Assembly (NCBI GenBank): GCA_032622095.1
Contig: CP136066.1
Coordinates: 181,880,716-181,944,715, forward strand
Length of the DNA: 64,000 bases
Direction of reading: 5' to 3'
Origin: Siphonodentalium dalli
Lineage: Eukaryota > Mollusca > Scaphopoda > Gadilida > Siphonodentaliidae
Shown: piece after piece, positions 35,100-46,798 of the stretch
Layout: each line of letters begins with the position of its first letter
Position numbering within the stretch: position 1 is the stretch's first letter
The notes under the pieces: generated by a model
What the model was told of the DNA's origin: nothing
What the model saw: only the letters and a program-made list of their open reading frames with translations
Database searches by the model: none
Made by a program: the position numbers and the translations under genes

Positions 35100-36990
35100 T
35101 GTGACTTTGTAACTTAAAATTAGCTTTTTCTGAATTTAACTTGCATGAAAAACAAATCAGGAATTCAAAATTGTGTCCACTTTTCCATTTATTTGTGGAC
35201 ACTAAATATAATAAATTTTGCCGTTATAACAAGTGGCTAAATGAAACTAGAATGCACTCAGAGAGATGCCAACGTGCGCAAAAATGTAATAAACAATAAT
35301 TAAAAAAATAATTTCACTGTATTTTACTTAATTTATTTTATTTAATTTAATGTTAGCAAAAAAAGACAATTACCATATCTCATTTCATCACAAATAAAAG
35401 GCAAATTACTATATTAATCATTTAAGTTATTAAAACCAATTCCATGTTGCCGAAAGGGTGAGAATTTAATATCGATTACATTTTTTTCAGCGGCATATTT
35501 TCATTTTCATTTTCCGATAGTCAAAGTTGACCAATGGAGCAATTTATTATAAGAAATAATTAATACTATTTGTGTAAATATTGATAGCAGCCAATATGCA
35601 ACAATAAATATCAATAATTAATCAATAATTAATCAATAACGATCATTTTATGTAATAATAAACTCTTCAAACGGTGTTTGTGTCAACAAATGCGTTTTGT
35701 TTTGTGTTACGTCATTCGTCGTATTTGACCCGGAACTCGGCTGAAGGTTAGGCTATTCAGCCTATTGCGTCGAATTACGAAATCGCGTTTTGAATGTCTC
35801 TCTTTTCCCGCACGATAAAAAGAGGTCTTCGCACGAACCAAAAATGATAAAACTTCCCAGTATAAATAAAAATACCCAAAATGAAGGAATCTATGTAGGT
35901 CCCGAAGGAGTCTATAGACTCTTTGGTGTAGAGTTCTGATGGAGAAAATGTAGGTCGATCTATTTTTGTCATAACTCTGACGTATTTTGACCTGGGAGAA
36001 AAAATCGAAATCGAGGCTCACTACGCGTATGCCAGTTTTAAATATAGAAACAGGGAATCCTGACAAATGGCGATATCGGCGACAAACAAATAATCGAAAA
36101 CAACACATAAAATAAACATAGCAAAAACGCGGCACAGTAAAAATGTCAGAACGCCACGAGGTTCTACGTCGGTTTTGGTGACGTCATGGAGTGTGACACC
36201 AACCTACGAATCTGTCTGATCGCCATACTGTTGAGCGAGCGCACGTAAATATGCCTCATTTCCACGATTAAGAAAAAAAAAACATTCTCACAATTATTTA
36301 AGGTGATGTTCGTCAAATTTCGCCTATATGGCTAACACTCTATAAAATAAATCAGAACTGCCATTAAGCGAATGATTTTTTTTTCCAGAAACAGGAATGG
36401 AATGTTGGTATATTTGGACATCGAGATACCATTAATCTCGACGATCCTCAGAGGTAAAATGTCAGAAAAATGTCGCTGACCCGGACCATGTCCGCAAAAA
36501 GGATGACTTTTTCTTCAAACAAATAAACATCAAATTCTGAGAAAATCGTTGAATCAACCACATTGATTCCAACTTAACCGCGACCTGCGTCTTCTGCGAA
36601 CCACACGTGAAATATGAAATAATTATGTTGACTATTACCCAAATTATAATTCGTACTGCACAAATTGTTTTATTTATAATCAAGAAATCTGCATTATATG
36701 CTGCCAACAGATCACGGTGACAATAGTCGAACTTTATACCTGCGCCTTATAAAATGTGAACAACTTGACAAACAATTAATACTGATATATATATATATAT
36801 ATATTATTGAAGGTATCAGAACAATAAAATAGTGAAATATATAATTATCAAACTCAATAAGACATAACTCGGTCAAATATCCCTTGGCCGCGTGATAATT
36901 TTAACTTGACATGAGTCTTCTCACATGGACCTCAAATAAAATATAATGAAATTGTGTTGATTATTGCCAAACTTCAAGGCAGAGTTCATT
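35100..36990. other. AT-rich intergenic DNA, with a 142-codon open frame and a CRE-like site
   Basis: The minus-strand frame at 35707-36135 is the longest between the genes. It has no recognisable domain and an irregular, Arg/Phe-rich composition, and I treat it as probably non-coding. A perfect TGACGTCA lies at 36179-36186. A short (TA)n is at about 36786-36803. Confidence 0.35.
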
Positions 36991-37010
36991 CCACCGCTGC
37001 GCTGTTCTGA

Positions 37011-37452
37011 GCCAGCCTGTTCCCGCGAAAATAAGCTAATATATAGTGAACTTATTTCATGACTGATACATGTATAAGCTCATATTGGCATTATTTTGAT
37101 GTGAAATAAACCCTATATGGACATAAACGCTGTTATTAAACCATCCCTATACTGGATTATTTTAGTATGAAATAAGCCTGTATTGTGCTTATTTTTACGT
37201 GAACATGGTGGAAATTAACAGGAATAAACGAACTCACGACCAGTGATGTTGTATATAAACAATATCACTGCTCACGACTTACCAGATATGCGCTCTTTAA
37301 ATATATTATAATGTGGTTCGTTGTGTCCCGCACCATCCAACGGAATAACGGGTTTAAATCCACTATGGGCTTATTTCAGAATCAAATAAGTCTAATATGA
37401 ACTTATATGAATAATTAGGTCCAATATGAACCTATTTACACGAAGATATGGG
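37011..37452 (+). mobile_element. MITE of the CAGCCTG...GATATG family, CCAATATGAAC subfamily
   Basis: It starts at CAGCCTGTTCCCGCGAAAAT and ends at ACACGAAGATATGGG. It shares the core AACTCACGAC...GCGCTCTTTAA and GGCTTATTTCAGAATCAAAT with the copies at 18904 and 23694. The repeated internal word here is AATATGAACTTATT instead of ATTATCTGCTTA. Partial relatives are at 41056-41154 (right end) and 43505-44374 (reverse). Confidence 0.65.
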
Positions 37453-37453
37453 C

Positions 37454-39268
37454 CGGATTCGTCATCTCCGGTTTAAACCTCCGAGTTTAAACCTGGTTTA
37501 AACCTACATTGGCGGTCCAGCCAAACCGGGTCTAAGGGGGCGTTTTTGTCATTCAGTTACCAACTAATTGACAACTCGATTTGGTGATATGAGCATACAG
37601 TCAAACTACTCTCTTACCTATCGGACCAAAAGACAAGCCGATGTAATGGTCATTGACATGTCATAAATCATCGCGAACGCGTGCACGATTTATTCATTGA
37701 GAAATGAGTATCGCTCATGTACCATTAATCCGATCTCTTTGTGGGTTTAAATCAATTTGACAAAGGGCATGTTTCTCAACACGAGCTTCACGCGCTGTTT
37801 ATCACCTTGTTTGTGATTGATTTTCTACAAGATGCTTTACCCGCAAAGACAAAATATGGTGTATCTACATGTATATCTGTATATATTAAAGGATATAGGA
37901 GCTGTATATATGTTTGTCCGTTAGTCTGTTTGCAACTGTTCTAAAAATGATTTAAAAATAAGAATAATTTAATTTGAAATAAAATGAAAAAATTGTGTTG
38001 TTAAATTGAGCAAGGAGTTGTATCTAACAAGAAACAATATTTAAATTTATATTAATATTTGTTTGTTTTCAATATAATTTAAAAAAAAATTAATTAAAAT
38101 GTTCAAATGATCAAAATGTGCGAAAATGTGACGCAGGCTCATGTCGCAGGACCCTCTGACGCTGCATGAATAAAGGCTCCATAATCGTGTCAATCCTGGA
38201 CCAAGAGGTCAGTCAAGTAAAAGCAATTTGCTTATGAGTACACACCAGAAGCGGCATCTGAACTGTTTAAAGTGGGCAACTATATAGAGGCACAGCATTT
38301 AATAAAGAAATATATTACATGCGCTGCTTTTTGTCAATGTAAAATAATTTCCATCATGCAGAAAATCCAAAAGTTCCCAGGTTTTGAACTGATGGAATAT
38401 TATGGAAAATTATGAGCGGAGCCAGAGTAGAGCTTCGTGGCATGATCTACATAAAAATAAGTTATCAAATTTGACTCATATAGCAATATAAGTTTAGGAT
38501 TGCAAACTATGTGTATAGCATATCTGATCATGCAGTAGCATCGTTTTGGTTTCAAAATTAAAACGTTGAACCCTTCAAATGAATTCGTAGAAAACACCAG
38601 TATTTGTGATTGCCACAAGCCAAAAAAAAAACAAACACACAAGATAGTTGTAAAATCATACTGAAGGAACGTGTCAATATCTGAGCAAAGCTCGCATGCG
38701 AATGAATCAACTGTGACATGATAACACCAGTCGGCAACCGCCACTTGGACACGCCCTCACTCGAGATAATTTACAGCTCCACCCTTTTATTGATTGTCTG
38801 ACAATTCTAAACCGCGATGAAGAAAAGACGGATTCGTCATCTCAAGTTTAGCCTCGAGAAAGCTGGTTTAGCTGGACCACCGAATTAGATGGTTTAGTTG
38901 CCGGTTTAAGCTTATAAAACGCAAGTAAAACATCGAAATTGACAAAAACTTATCCCCACACGCTTTATAGGAGTGAGTGCTTCTCGCTTATAAATTTCCA
39001 ATCAAAATATGGTCGCTGTCGTAATCATTGATTTTTGCAATCAATAAAACGAGGCGGTCCCCATTAGGAAAGTACGATTATTTTTCTCGACGATACAGAG
39101 ACACTACTGCTAAACCACTGGTCTGGCTGGACCAGGTTTAAACCAGAGATGACGAATGCGTCACTTAGACATGCGGTCGCGGGTTTAAACCACGGATTTT
39201 GCTGACTCACGGCGGTTTAAACCTAGAGGTTTACGTAGACCAGGTTTAAACCTGAGATGACGAATCGG
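37454..39268. mobile_element. Element(s) with GATTCGTCATCTC...GGTTTAAACC ends, one nested in another
   Basis: GGATTCGTCATCTCCGGTTT at 37454 is inverted at 39243-39268 (GTTTAAACCTGAGATGACGA). A second pair, GATTCGTCATCTCAAGTTTA at 38831 and its inverse at 39133-39157, lies inside. Multiple GGTTTAAACC words decorate both ends. Whether the outer pair is one element or two solo ends is uncertain. Confidence 0.5.
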
Positions 39269-39452
39269 GTCATGGTGTCTGAGCACTGTCTTGATTGCAC
39301 ATAATGTGAGGAATAACTAATTTTTTTATGACGTGTGTCGGTTACAAAGAAACCGAACTGTCCACCTTCATTTGGAAATTGGCTAGATAGAAACAGAATG
39401 AATTCAAACCGACAAAATTCTTCAATACAAATGTTAGATTTAATTACGTATA

Positions 39453-39843
39453 TGTGACCCACCATATCAAATCCAGTCGGAAGTCGGTATTTTTTTTACC
39501 CTGTGCCAATGCATTCTCTTATATATGCGAGTCGACCATAGGTCGCCTCTCATATATAAGAGAATGCATTGGCCTAACAATTTTTTATCATTTTTTTTAA
39601 ATATATAGAAGCATATAGAAGAGTGTCGTCTGCTCATGTTTGTCTGGGGCTCTGTATGGGTGAAATTATAAAATTGTTAAAGAATACAAGAACAAATTAT
39701 TAAAATTGTAAAAAATTGTTAGGCCAATGCATTCTCTTATATATGCGAGGCGACCTATGGTCGACTCGCATATATAAGAGAATGCATTGGCACAGGGTAA
39801 AAAAAATCCCGACTTACGACTGGATTTGATATAGCGGGTCACA
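39453..39843. mobile_element. Palindrome-core TA-flanked MITE, copy 4 (spacer deletion)
   Basis: Termini and both hairpins are present, but about 70 bp of the spacer, including the CCCTGCAGGG segment, is missing. Flanked by TA. Confidence 0.9.
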
Positions 39844-39949
39844 TATACATAATACGTGACAAACGTGGTCAGACCAGCGTAGCTAGGGGATTGAACTCTG
39901 TGTGTTATTTCGTTTTACGGTCCGGGCCATAATGAAAACACCTGTTAAA

Positions 39950-40135
39950 GAGTATACACCTGAAAAGTCGTGAGTTGGCTTATTTGTGCCCTCAGTATAA
40001 GTCGATAATGTGACTAAAATGTTCTCATTTTCAGCACATTATCTGCTGAAATTGAGGCTATTCTAAGCAGATTATCTACGTAAAATATGTTCTATAATAA
40101 GCAGATATTGTGCTGATATTGGTTAAACAGGCTGG
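39950..40135 (-). repeat. 5' half of a CAGCCTG-family MITE, reverse orientation
   Basis: Read on the minus strand it starts CAGCCTGTTTAACCAATATC and proceeds through ATCTGCTTATTATAGAACAT to AACTCACGACTTTTCAGGTG, matching the first half of 18904-19265; the second half is absent. Confidence 0.6.
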
Positions 40136-40948
40136 CGTCGCAGTTTGGATTATTGCGTAAGTTATCATCCAGACAACCAACAATTTTGAATTCTATCTCG
40201 AAAAGAGGGCATTACTGTCATTGGACCGTTACTATTTTTTACCCAGACCTGTATCTTCTCGCTTGTGAACCGCTTGTACCAAATATCATCGAATCATGTT
40301 GATTATTGTTCAAGTTACGGTCGACACAATGTATATTCTACGTCGAAAAAGGGACATAATTAAAGCCGCACAAATTATTTCACATATGAACATCACACCA
40401 AAGTACGTGAAATTATTTTGGCTTTTGCTAAAGTTATCACCTGGACAACCCAATCATTATTAATTTTAAGTCGTGCTTTATACTCCGGCAACTTTTGTCC
40501 TTTCCGAACTTGACATGAGACTTCTAAAATGTCAACCACATACCAAATATGAAGCCATTATATTGATTATTGCTCAAGTTATCTTCTGGACAACACAAAT
40601 ATTGTTATTTCTAAGATGGACCAGGGGCACATTTGCGTCAAAAATAGTGCAACCGCGACAAAATTCGAACTGAACTGCAGATTCTCAAATGGGATATGTA
40701 TCATCTTAAATCCGGCAGAATTCTGAGTAATAGTATTGCAGTTTATTATCCAGACGGACACGCACAAGCAGGTGTGGGTATACTGTAAGTATTTTAATAG
40801 TCCTGTATTTTCGAAAAAGAAAACAAAAACTTGTAAACAAAGCAACTCGTAATCGCCAGTGTTCATGTCGGACCCAGTAATTTATCACCTTTGTCACGTT
40901 CCGGTGATCAAAATACATATAGGTGAATAATTCATGTGTAATGAGATA

Positions 40949-41060
40949 CCCATAACCACGCTTCATAATAATTAGAAAAATAAATATGTTTAAAAGGCAG
41001 ATAAGCCAATTATCCACCTTTTAAATTTATTTATTTTTCTATTTTTTATGAAACGTGGTT
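40949..41060. repeat. Short hairpin repeat, ~48-bp arms
   Basis: CCCATAACCACGCTTCATAA at the left is inverted as TTATGAAACGTGGTTATGGG at the right, and the arms pair inward with a few mismatches around an 18-base centre (AGATAAGCCAATTATCCA). It abuts the right-end fragment of a CAGCCTG-family MITE. Confidence 0.75.
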
Positions 41061-41334
41061 ATGGGCTTATTTCAGAATCAAATAAGTCCAATATAAATTA
41101 TTACTATGTGATTATTTAGGTCCAATATGAAACTATTTTCATGAGAATATGTTGAAAAAAAATATTTGCTGTTCTCTTATTTTCGTTGTTAATAACTATC
41201 CACTTATGGGATTTTGCATGTCAAAACAAATGTTATGTAAACCGTGGAGTAGTCGATAAAAGTCCAATTAGTCCAAATAAGATATAAAAAAATAAAATCC
41301 AAACTTGACGGAAAATATTGGAAGCATTGATATA

Positions 41335-41778
41335 TGTGACTTGCCATATCAAATCCAGTCGGAAGTCGGGATTTTTTTACCCTGTGCCAATGCATTCTCT
41401 TATATATGCGAGTCGACCATTGGTCGCCTCGCATATATAAGAGAATGCATTGGCCTAACATTTTTTTACAATTTTAATATTTGTTTCTTGTATTCTTTAA
41501 CAATTTTATAATTTCACCCATACAGAGCCCCAGACAAACATGAGCTTCTATATATGTGTGGGGTTCCCTGTATAGGGTAATGGATGTTTTTTATTTTATG
41601 TCCTAAAACTTGTAAGAAACATTTATTTAAAAAAAATGATAAAAAATTGTTAGGCCAATGCATTCTCTTATATATATATGCGAGGCGACATATGGTCGAC
41701 TCGCATATATAAGAGAATGCATTGGCACAGGATAAAAAAAATCCCGACTTACGACTGGATTTGAAATGGCGGGTCACA
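41335..41778. mobile_element. Palindrome-core TA-flanked MITE, copy 5
   Basis: Spacer orientation as in copy 1. The left terminus is TGTGACTTGCC rather than TGTGACCCGCC; the spacer is slightly shortened; the right hairpin has an extra TATA. Flanked by TA. Confidence 0.9.
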
Positions 41779-41790
41779 TATTTGAACTTT

Positions 41791-42742
41791 ATAATTCACG
41801 ATTAGCAATGTGTGTTGACAGACAAATCACTGTGATGGTTTTGTTTACATCACAATGGTTTCAACACGTGGAATGTTGTTATTGGAAAACTATCAATAAT
41901 AATTTAATAATATAAGTACAAAGTTTGTCTATTTCTCCATGGTCGTCTTACATGGAGTATATATATAATGGTGACGTTTTTACAGACTTTCGTATTTGGT
42001 GCACATGCAGTTACACCCACTGCGAGTGACTTGGGTTCCATTAGATACCTATTTACAAACTCTGAATGTCGCTTGGGAAGCAGACTGTTATTATTACATC
42101 ATTATTTCCTCCACAAATGAAAATTGAAGTAGACGGAGTTGTCGCCTTAGAAGAAGAAAATGATGTGTGGAATAGTAAAGCTATAGCTATTCTTTTGTCC
42201 GTTCCTGGTATGGTAAAAACAAAGACCGGACATATTAAAGAGCAGAAATTGAAAACCTAAATTTCTATAATTCACGATTAGCAATGTGTGTTGACAGACA
42301 AATCACTGTGATGGTTTTGTTTACATCACAATGGTTTCAACACGTGGAATGTTGTTATTGGAAAACTATCAATAATAATTTAATAATATAAGTACAAAGT
42401 TTGTCTATTTCTCCATGGTCGTCTTACATGGAGTATATATATAATGGTGACGTTTTTACAGACTTTCGTATTTGGTGCACATGCAGTTACACCCACTGCG
42501 AGTGACTTGGGTTCCATTAGATACATATTTACAAACTCTGAATGTCGCTTGGGAAGCAGACTGTTATTATTACATCATTATTTCCTCCACAAATGAAAAC
42601 TGAAGTAGACGGAGTTGTCGCCTTAGAAGAAGAAAATGATGTGTGGAATAGTAAAGCTAGAGCTATTCTGTTGTCCGTTCCTGGTATGGTAAAAACAAAG
42701 ACCGGACATATTAAAGAGCAGAAATTGAAAACCTAAATTTCT
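41791..42742 (+). repeat. Tandem direct duplication, 476-bp unit, each with a 64-codon ORF
   Basis: Unit 1 is 41791-42266 and unit 2 is 42267-42742. I count only about four differences, so the duplication is recent. Each unit contains an open frame (42066-42260 and 42542-42736) starting MSLGKQTVIITSLFPPQMK and ending KTKTGHIKEQKLKT, preceded by a TTTTTACAG acceptor-like site. The frame has no recognised domain and may be chance or a decayed exon. Two of the differences alter the frame (I to T, I to R). Confidence 0.85.
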
Positions 42743-43067
42743 ATGATTTCCACAGTGCCTTCCATAAGTGTTAACGGTATACATGTATATATAAACAGAT
42801 GTCTATTAGTATTTCGTCACATTTTCGTGTATTTGTCGACCTATATTTCAATCACCAAAACTTGACTGGATTGAGAAATTATTATGTAAAATTGGAGGCC
42901 CCGAAGATTAGATTACATATAATTGCTCGGTTTTTCACTTTCTGGGAATCACAAAAGGTGTAGATAACTGAAATATTATATACGGTATACAGAGCCTTTA
43001 TATACTACGTGGTATGGCCCAAAAAAAAAGGAGCATTATAATTTGACTTCAAGATCCAAAGCCATTC

Positions 43068-43328
43068 TTGGCCTTACAGCCAGTTGAGTCATACTTCCTT
43101 TCTTTATCTTATCGAGTCATCATGGGCCATCCATGGCGGATAAATCCTGCATGGCTTTGGTTGATTATACTACCTCAAGATTTACCACGTGACGTATCAC
43201 CAGCAGTCACGGAGTTTCCAGGTTATGATCGGTTACAGATGAACCGCCAAAGGATTTATGAAATCGAAATGAAGGAAGTACTGCGCTTTAATTGCTTTGC
43301 GTATATCCCTTGGGCGGCTGTGGGTTAA
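43068..43328 (+). other. Unassigned 86-codon open frame
   Basis: An acceptor-like TTGGCCTTACAG precedes PVESYFLSLSYRVIMGHPW; a donor-like CCAG|GTTATG occurs at about 43222. No domain is recognised. It is kept only as a candidate for transcript evidence. Confidence 0.15.
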
Positions 43329-43504
43329 CATTTGCTCCCATGATAGCCTATATGGACACGAAGATAGGGCTACGCCGGTGTGAACTATAATAAACACACA
43401 GTTTAACAGTAATGCACCCCAGCAACATCGGATACAACACAACTTTGTTCATATACTATCATGCTTGGTCTCTGAATATCGTTTTATAATTTAACCCAAC
43501 ACAT

Positions 43505-44374
43505 CATCGTGAAAATATGTTCATATTGGACCTATATATTCACCTAGGTTCATAATGGACTGATTTGATTATGAAATTAGCCAATATAGACCTGAAACCC
43601 GTTATCCGTTGAATTGAGCGGATGGCAGTGAAAACATATATATATATATATATATTATATACTTACTTCAGTGTGGAATGACAAGTATTCCTGATATGGT
43701 AAGAACTAAGAGCGTTCCTGTAAATGCATTCCTGGTATGTATGGTAATGTTCCCTAATTTAGTCATATTGACCCGATTATTTTCTCAGAATATATATACA
43801 AGGTGCCGACTGAGTATATATTTGCAGAATAGTGAGCACATATATACATATTGGCCTTCATATAGTGGTCGATATTTTATAGAAATGTACGATTTTTCCT
43901 CGAACAAATAAATCGCGTAAATTAAATATTTATTTGACTAAGAACTAAGTTAGTCGTATCAATTTAAACTTAGTCATAATGACTAACTTAGCTGATGACT
44001 GAGAACAAGTTAGTCATTGTTACTAAGGATTTCCTCAGTGTAACGGAAACCTATGGTATCAGTCCAACAGCTAGTCTTAATTCATCGCCCCCTTAAACGC
44101 AAACATTTTCAGAATATTAAGCGCTCACACCTGCAGCAATGCAATCGGTTCACCGACATTCAATATATAACGTCTGGTATAAGTCATGTTGATGTTTGAT
44201 GAAATAATGCCAATATGGGCTTGTTTCGTATGGAAATAGTCCCATATTGAACTGTTATAAAAACTGCGTTTTAGGTTCATATGAAGGGTAATTCAGGTTC
44301 AAATAATGCAATATGGACTTAATTGTGTTTTTGAAATAAGTTCAATATGAGCTTATTTTCGGGAGAGCAGGCTG
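43505..44374 (-). mobile_element. CAGCCTG-family MITE in reverse, with an internal insertion
   Basis: On the minus strand it begins CAGCCTGCTCTCCCGAAAAT (44374) and its distal part (43633-43505) contains TCAATATGG/CCTATATTGG words and ends GAACATATTTTCACG. The middle (about 43634-44090) includes a (TA)n and AACTTAGTCA/TGACTAAGTT repeats not found in relatives. Confidence 0.45.
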
Positions 44375-45786
44375 ATTAATCATAAGCTCTCAATTCACGT
44401 AAAACTATCAAAAAATGGTTGTCACACCTTTAACAATTAAGGTTATTTCTCGATAACATAATTGACAGCAGCATTTAGTGATGTTACCACACATATACAC
44501 ATGTATCGATGCCTAAAATATAGGATACATGAGCATTGTAGTCGATACTTGCTACGATCTAAAATGGAATTTCGATGTTTCATCAGAATTCCTTCGGTCA
44601 CAGTTCGGTGTTACTTCCCTTGCAATAACCGAACTACTAATCAATCGCCAGTGCACAAGTGCCTATAGAAACTTTGAAATAAAAAAAAAGACTCGTGCTA
44701 AAATTTGCAAAGAAATGAAATGGGAACTAACAATTCAGCGTTACAGCCGCATTACACTATGGCGTGTTCCAAGTGCGCTTAATCAGTTGCCACTAACCAA
44801 TCAAAACCGATGAATCGATGACGTAACTTGATCAATTGTTATTATTTGTCAGAGTGACACCGTGACTGTTTCAACTTGCTTTTTCTTCGGAAATAATCTT
44901 ATTTCTTCTAACTTCTATAATTATGGCGTTTCTCCTGTAAAATGACGGATTAAATTAAATGAAATAGCTCACACGCGTTATAGAACTTGTCTTCAAACTT
45001 TTCGGTTATAACAGCATAACATTAACCGAAACGAGAGTGATTTCTTACATGTTATGTCAACAATGTGTAACGGACAGCACTGATTTTAATTATTCGTCTG
45101 GTAAGCGGAGAATTAGCTTAGGAAATGTATCGTATCGGATGGGGAATAATGAATAAGAAATGAATGTGGCTATGGCACTTTGCCCTCGTGAAGTTTGAGT
45201 GGGTTGGTATTGATAAACGTACCTCCCTCTGTCTAATCGTTTTGCACTGGCACTTCGAAAGTAACATTTTAGAACTGTATAGGAGGTAGTTGATTTTCTC
45301 AAGATCGCTTTGCCCTACCAAAACATACACCCTACTGAGTATAGGATCACTGAACATCATACATGTCGCAGTACATACCAGGACCAGTGCCCCCGACAAA
45401 CAATCGGGCGAGGTCAGGCGAAGTCCTATATAAGTCGCAGGTGTCCATGTGTGTCTATCCATGCGTCCGTCCGTCCGCCACCAGATGGTTTCCGGATAAT
45501 ATTGTCAGTAATAATTAAATACTTATATGGCATGTGAGATTATTGGTTATATATAGGGCCACAGGTCAAGTTCGAATATGGTTGAGGTCCGCCCACTTTT
45601 AACCATAGTTATACGGTCCTCGTCGACTTAGAATATGCCGATCATTTTGGTTTCGGGATGATAACTTTATCATTAGTTATCTGATTGTTTTCAAATTTGG
45701 TATATGGATTACTCTCGTGAAAATACAGGTCAAGTTCGAATATGGGAGCAGTCCGCCCATTACATGGTCAATGTAAACATTGTTAG

Positions 45787-45850
45787 TCCAATGTTTTCCC
45801 TTATATATGCGAGGCTCCCTATGGGCGACTCGCATATATAAGAGAATGCA
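45787..45850. repeat. Solo relic of the hairpin cassette
   Basis: CCAATGTTTTCCCTTATATA...TCGCATATATAAGAGAATGC, then CACAGGG. The hairpin is preceded by TTGTTAG and followed by CACAGGG, as in the right half of the full cassette. Host termini are not visible. Confidence 0.75.
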
Positions 45851-45928
45851 CAGGGTTTTCTCAACATTTCAGGAAGCTCCATTCATGGACTGGTTAATAA
45901 ATGAAGTAGCACACGTCCTGATTTACAT

Positions 45929-45934
45929 TTTATT
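45929..45934 (-). terminator. Candidate poly(A) signal for HLX
   Basis: AATAAA on the minus strand, 91 bases after the HLX stop codon. It is the first canonical hexamer downstream; a longer 3' UTR remains possible. Confidence 0.5.
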
Positions 45935-46024
45935 GCACTAGTTCACACGTCGCATGTCACCCGTATAATATAAGTTTGTTTGATATCACAATAAACAACT
46001 TCATCTACTATGCTGTAAACAAAC

Positions 46025-46291
46025 TTATGAGTTCGTCTGTTTTGTCACACTGTGTTCTGATCCGAGCTGTTCTTCGGCCACGTGGTCCCCACGTACCACG
46101 TGGTCATCGGAATCGTCACTATCACAATCTTCAACGTCCACATTTTCAACGTCCATATCATCGGTCTTGTCTGTAGACTCGTTTTCATCATGATCAGCCT
46201 CGATGTCACTCGAATGACCTTCACCTTCAGCATCGCATGACTTCTGTGATTGCCGCCACTTCATCCGTCTATTTTGGAACCACACCTTTAC
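46025..46291 (-). CDS. HLX: HLX/H2.0-like homeobox transcription factor, exon 4
   Basis: The acceptor TTACTTTAG (46300-46292) precedes GTA-AAG-GTG-TGG. The exon encodes residues 268-355: the rest of recognition helix 3 (VKVWFQNRRMKWRQSQKS, with Trp48, Phe49, Asn51 and Arg53 of the homeodomain) followed by a strongly acidic tail rich in Asp, Glu and Ser, and a stop at 46027-46025. HLX proteins also have a charged, low-complexity C-terminal region after the homeodomain. The splice between homeodomain positions 44 and 45 is a classic homeobox intron site. The protein is a nuclear sequence-specific DNA-binding regulator; vertebrate HLX acts in gut, liver and blood mesenchyme. Confidence 0.96.
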   Translation of the reverse strand, partial: VKVWFQNRRMKWRQSQKSCDAEGEGHSSDIEADHDENESTDKTDDMDVENVDVEDCDSDDSDDHVVRGDHVAEEQLGSEHSVTKQTNS

Positions 46292-46544
46292 CTAAAGTAA
46301 AATGTAATAACATTGTCAAAAATATTGCACGAATACTCACTAAGGTGCCACCAGTAACGAATTAAGTGTACATTTAGCTACACACAGCTTGTCATGAGTG
46401 AGCATAACAAATCATTACGTATAATATGTAATTCTGACATTCAGCATCGCATTCAGACACAACGTCTACAACATGACATCAATATTAATCGTCAGTCTAA
46501 GAGGAGAAATCTGTTTTACTATTGTATATATATTTTGACTTATT

Positions 46545-46635
46545 AACCCTTTCTATACTAAATGAATTCTCCCATTCAGTTAGAAAGGTATACATTGGAA
46601 TGGTCTAGTATTCATTTAGAGAGGTGCTCGGGTAA
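46545..46635 (+). repeat. End of the TTAA-CCCTTTCTATACT family
   Basis: TTAACCCTTTCTATACTAAA...CATTGGAATGGTCTAG...AGAGAGGTGCTCGGGTAA matches 21750-21845. It lies in HLX intron 3. Confidence 0.55.
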
Positions 46636-46798
46636 TAAAAGTAGACAAAATATAGAAAGAAAGTGCCAATGACACTGTAGCTCAACTTGGGAAGGAGCAA
46701 TGAATAGAATGATAAAGAAGAAGAAAAGCCAACAAGTTACAGTAAAGGTCTTGTATTGTGTAGATCAAATGATTTTCATTCAAACATTTCACCAATAA

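Noticed and set aside
35707-36135. 142-codon minus-strand open frame, the longest between genes
   Set aside because: No domain, no conserved pattern, no splice or promoter context, and AT-rich surroundings; probably chance.
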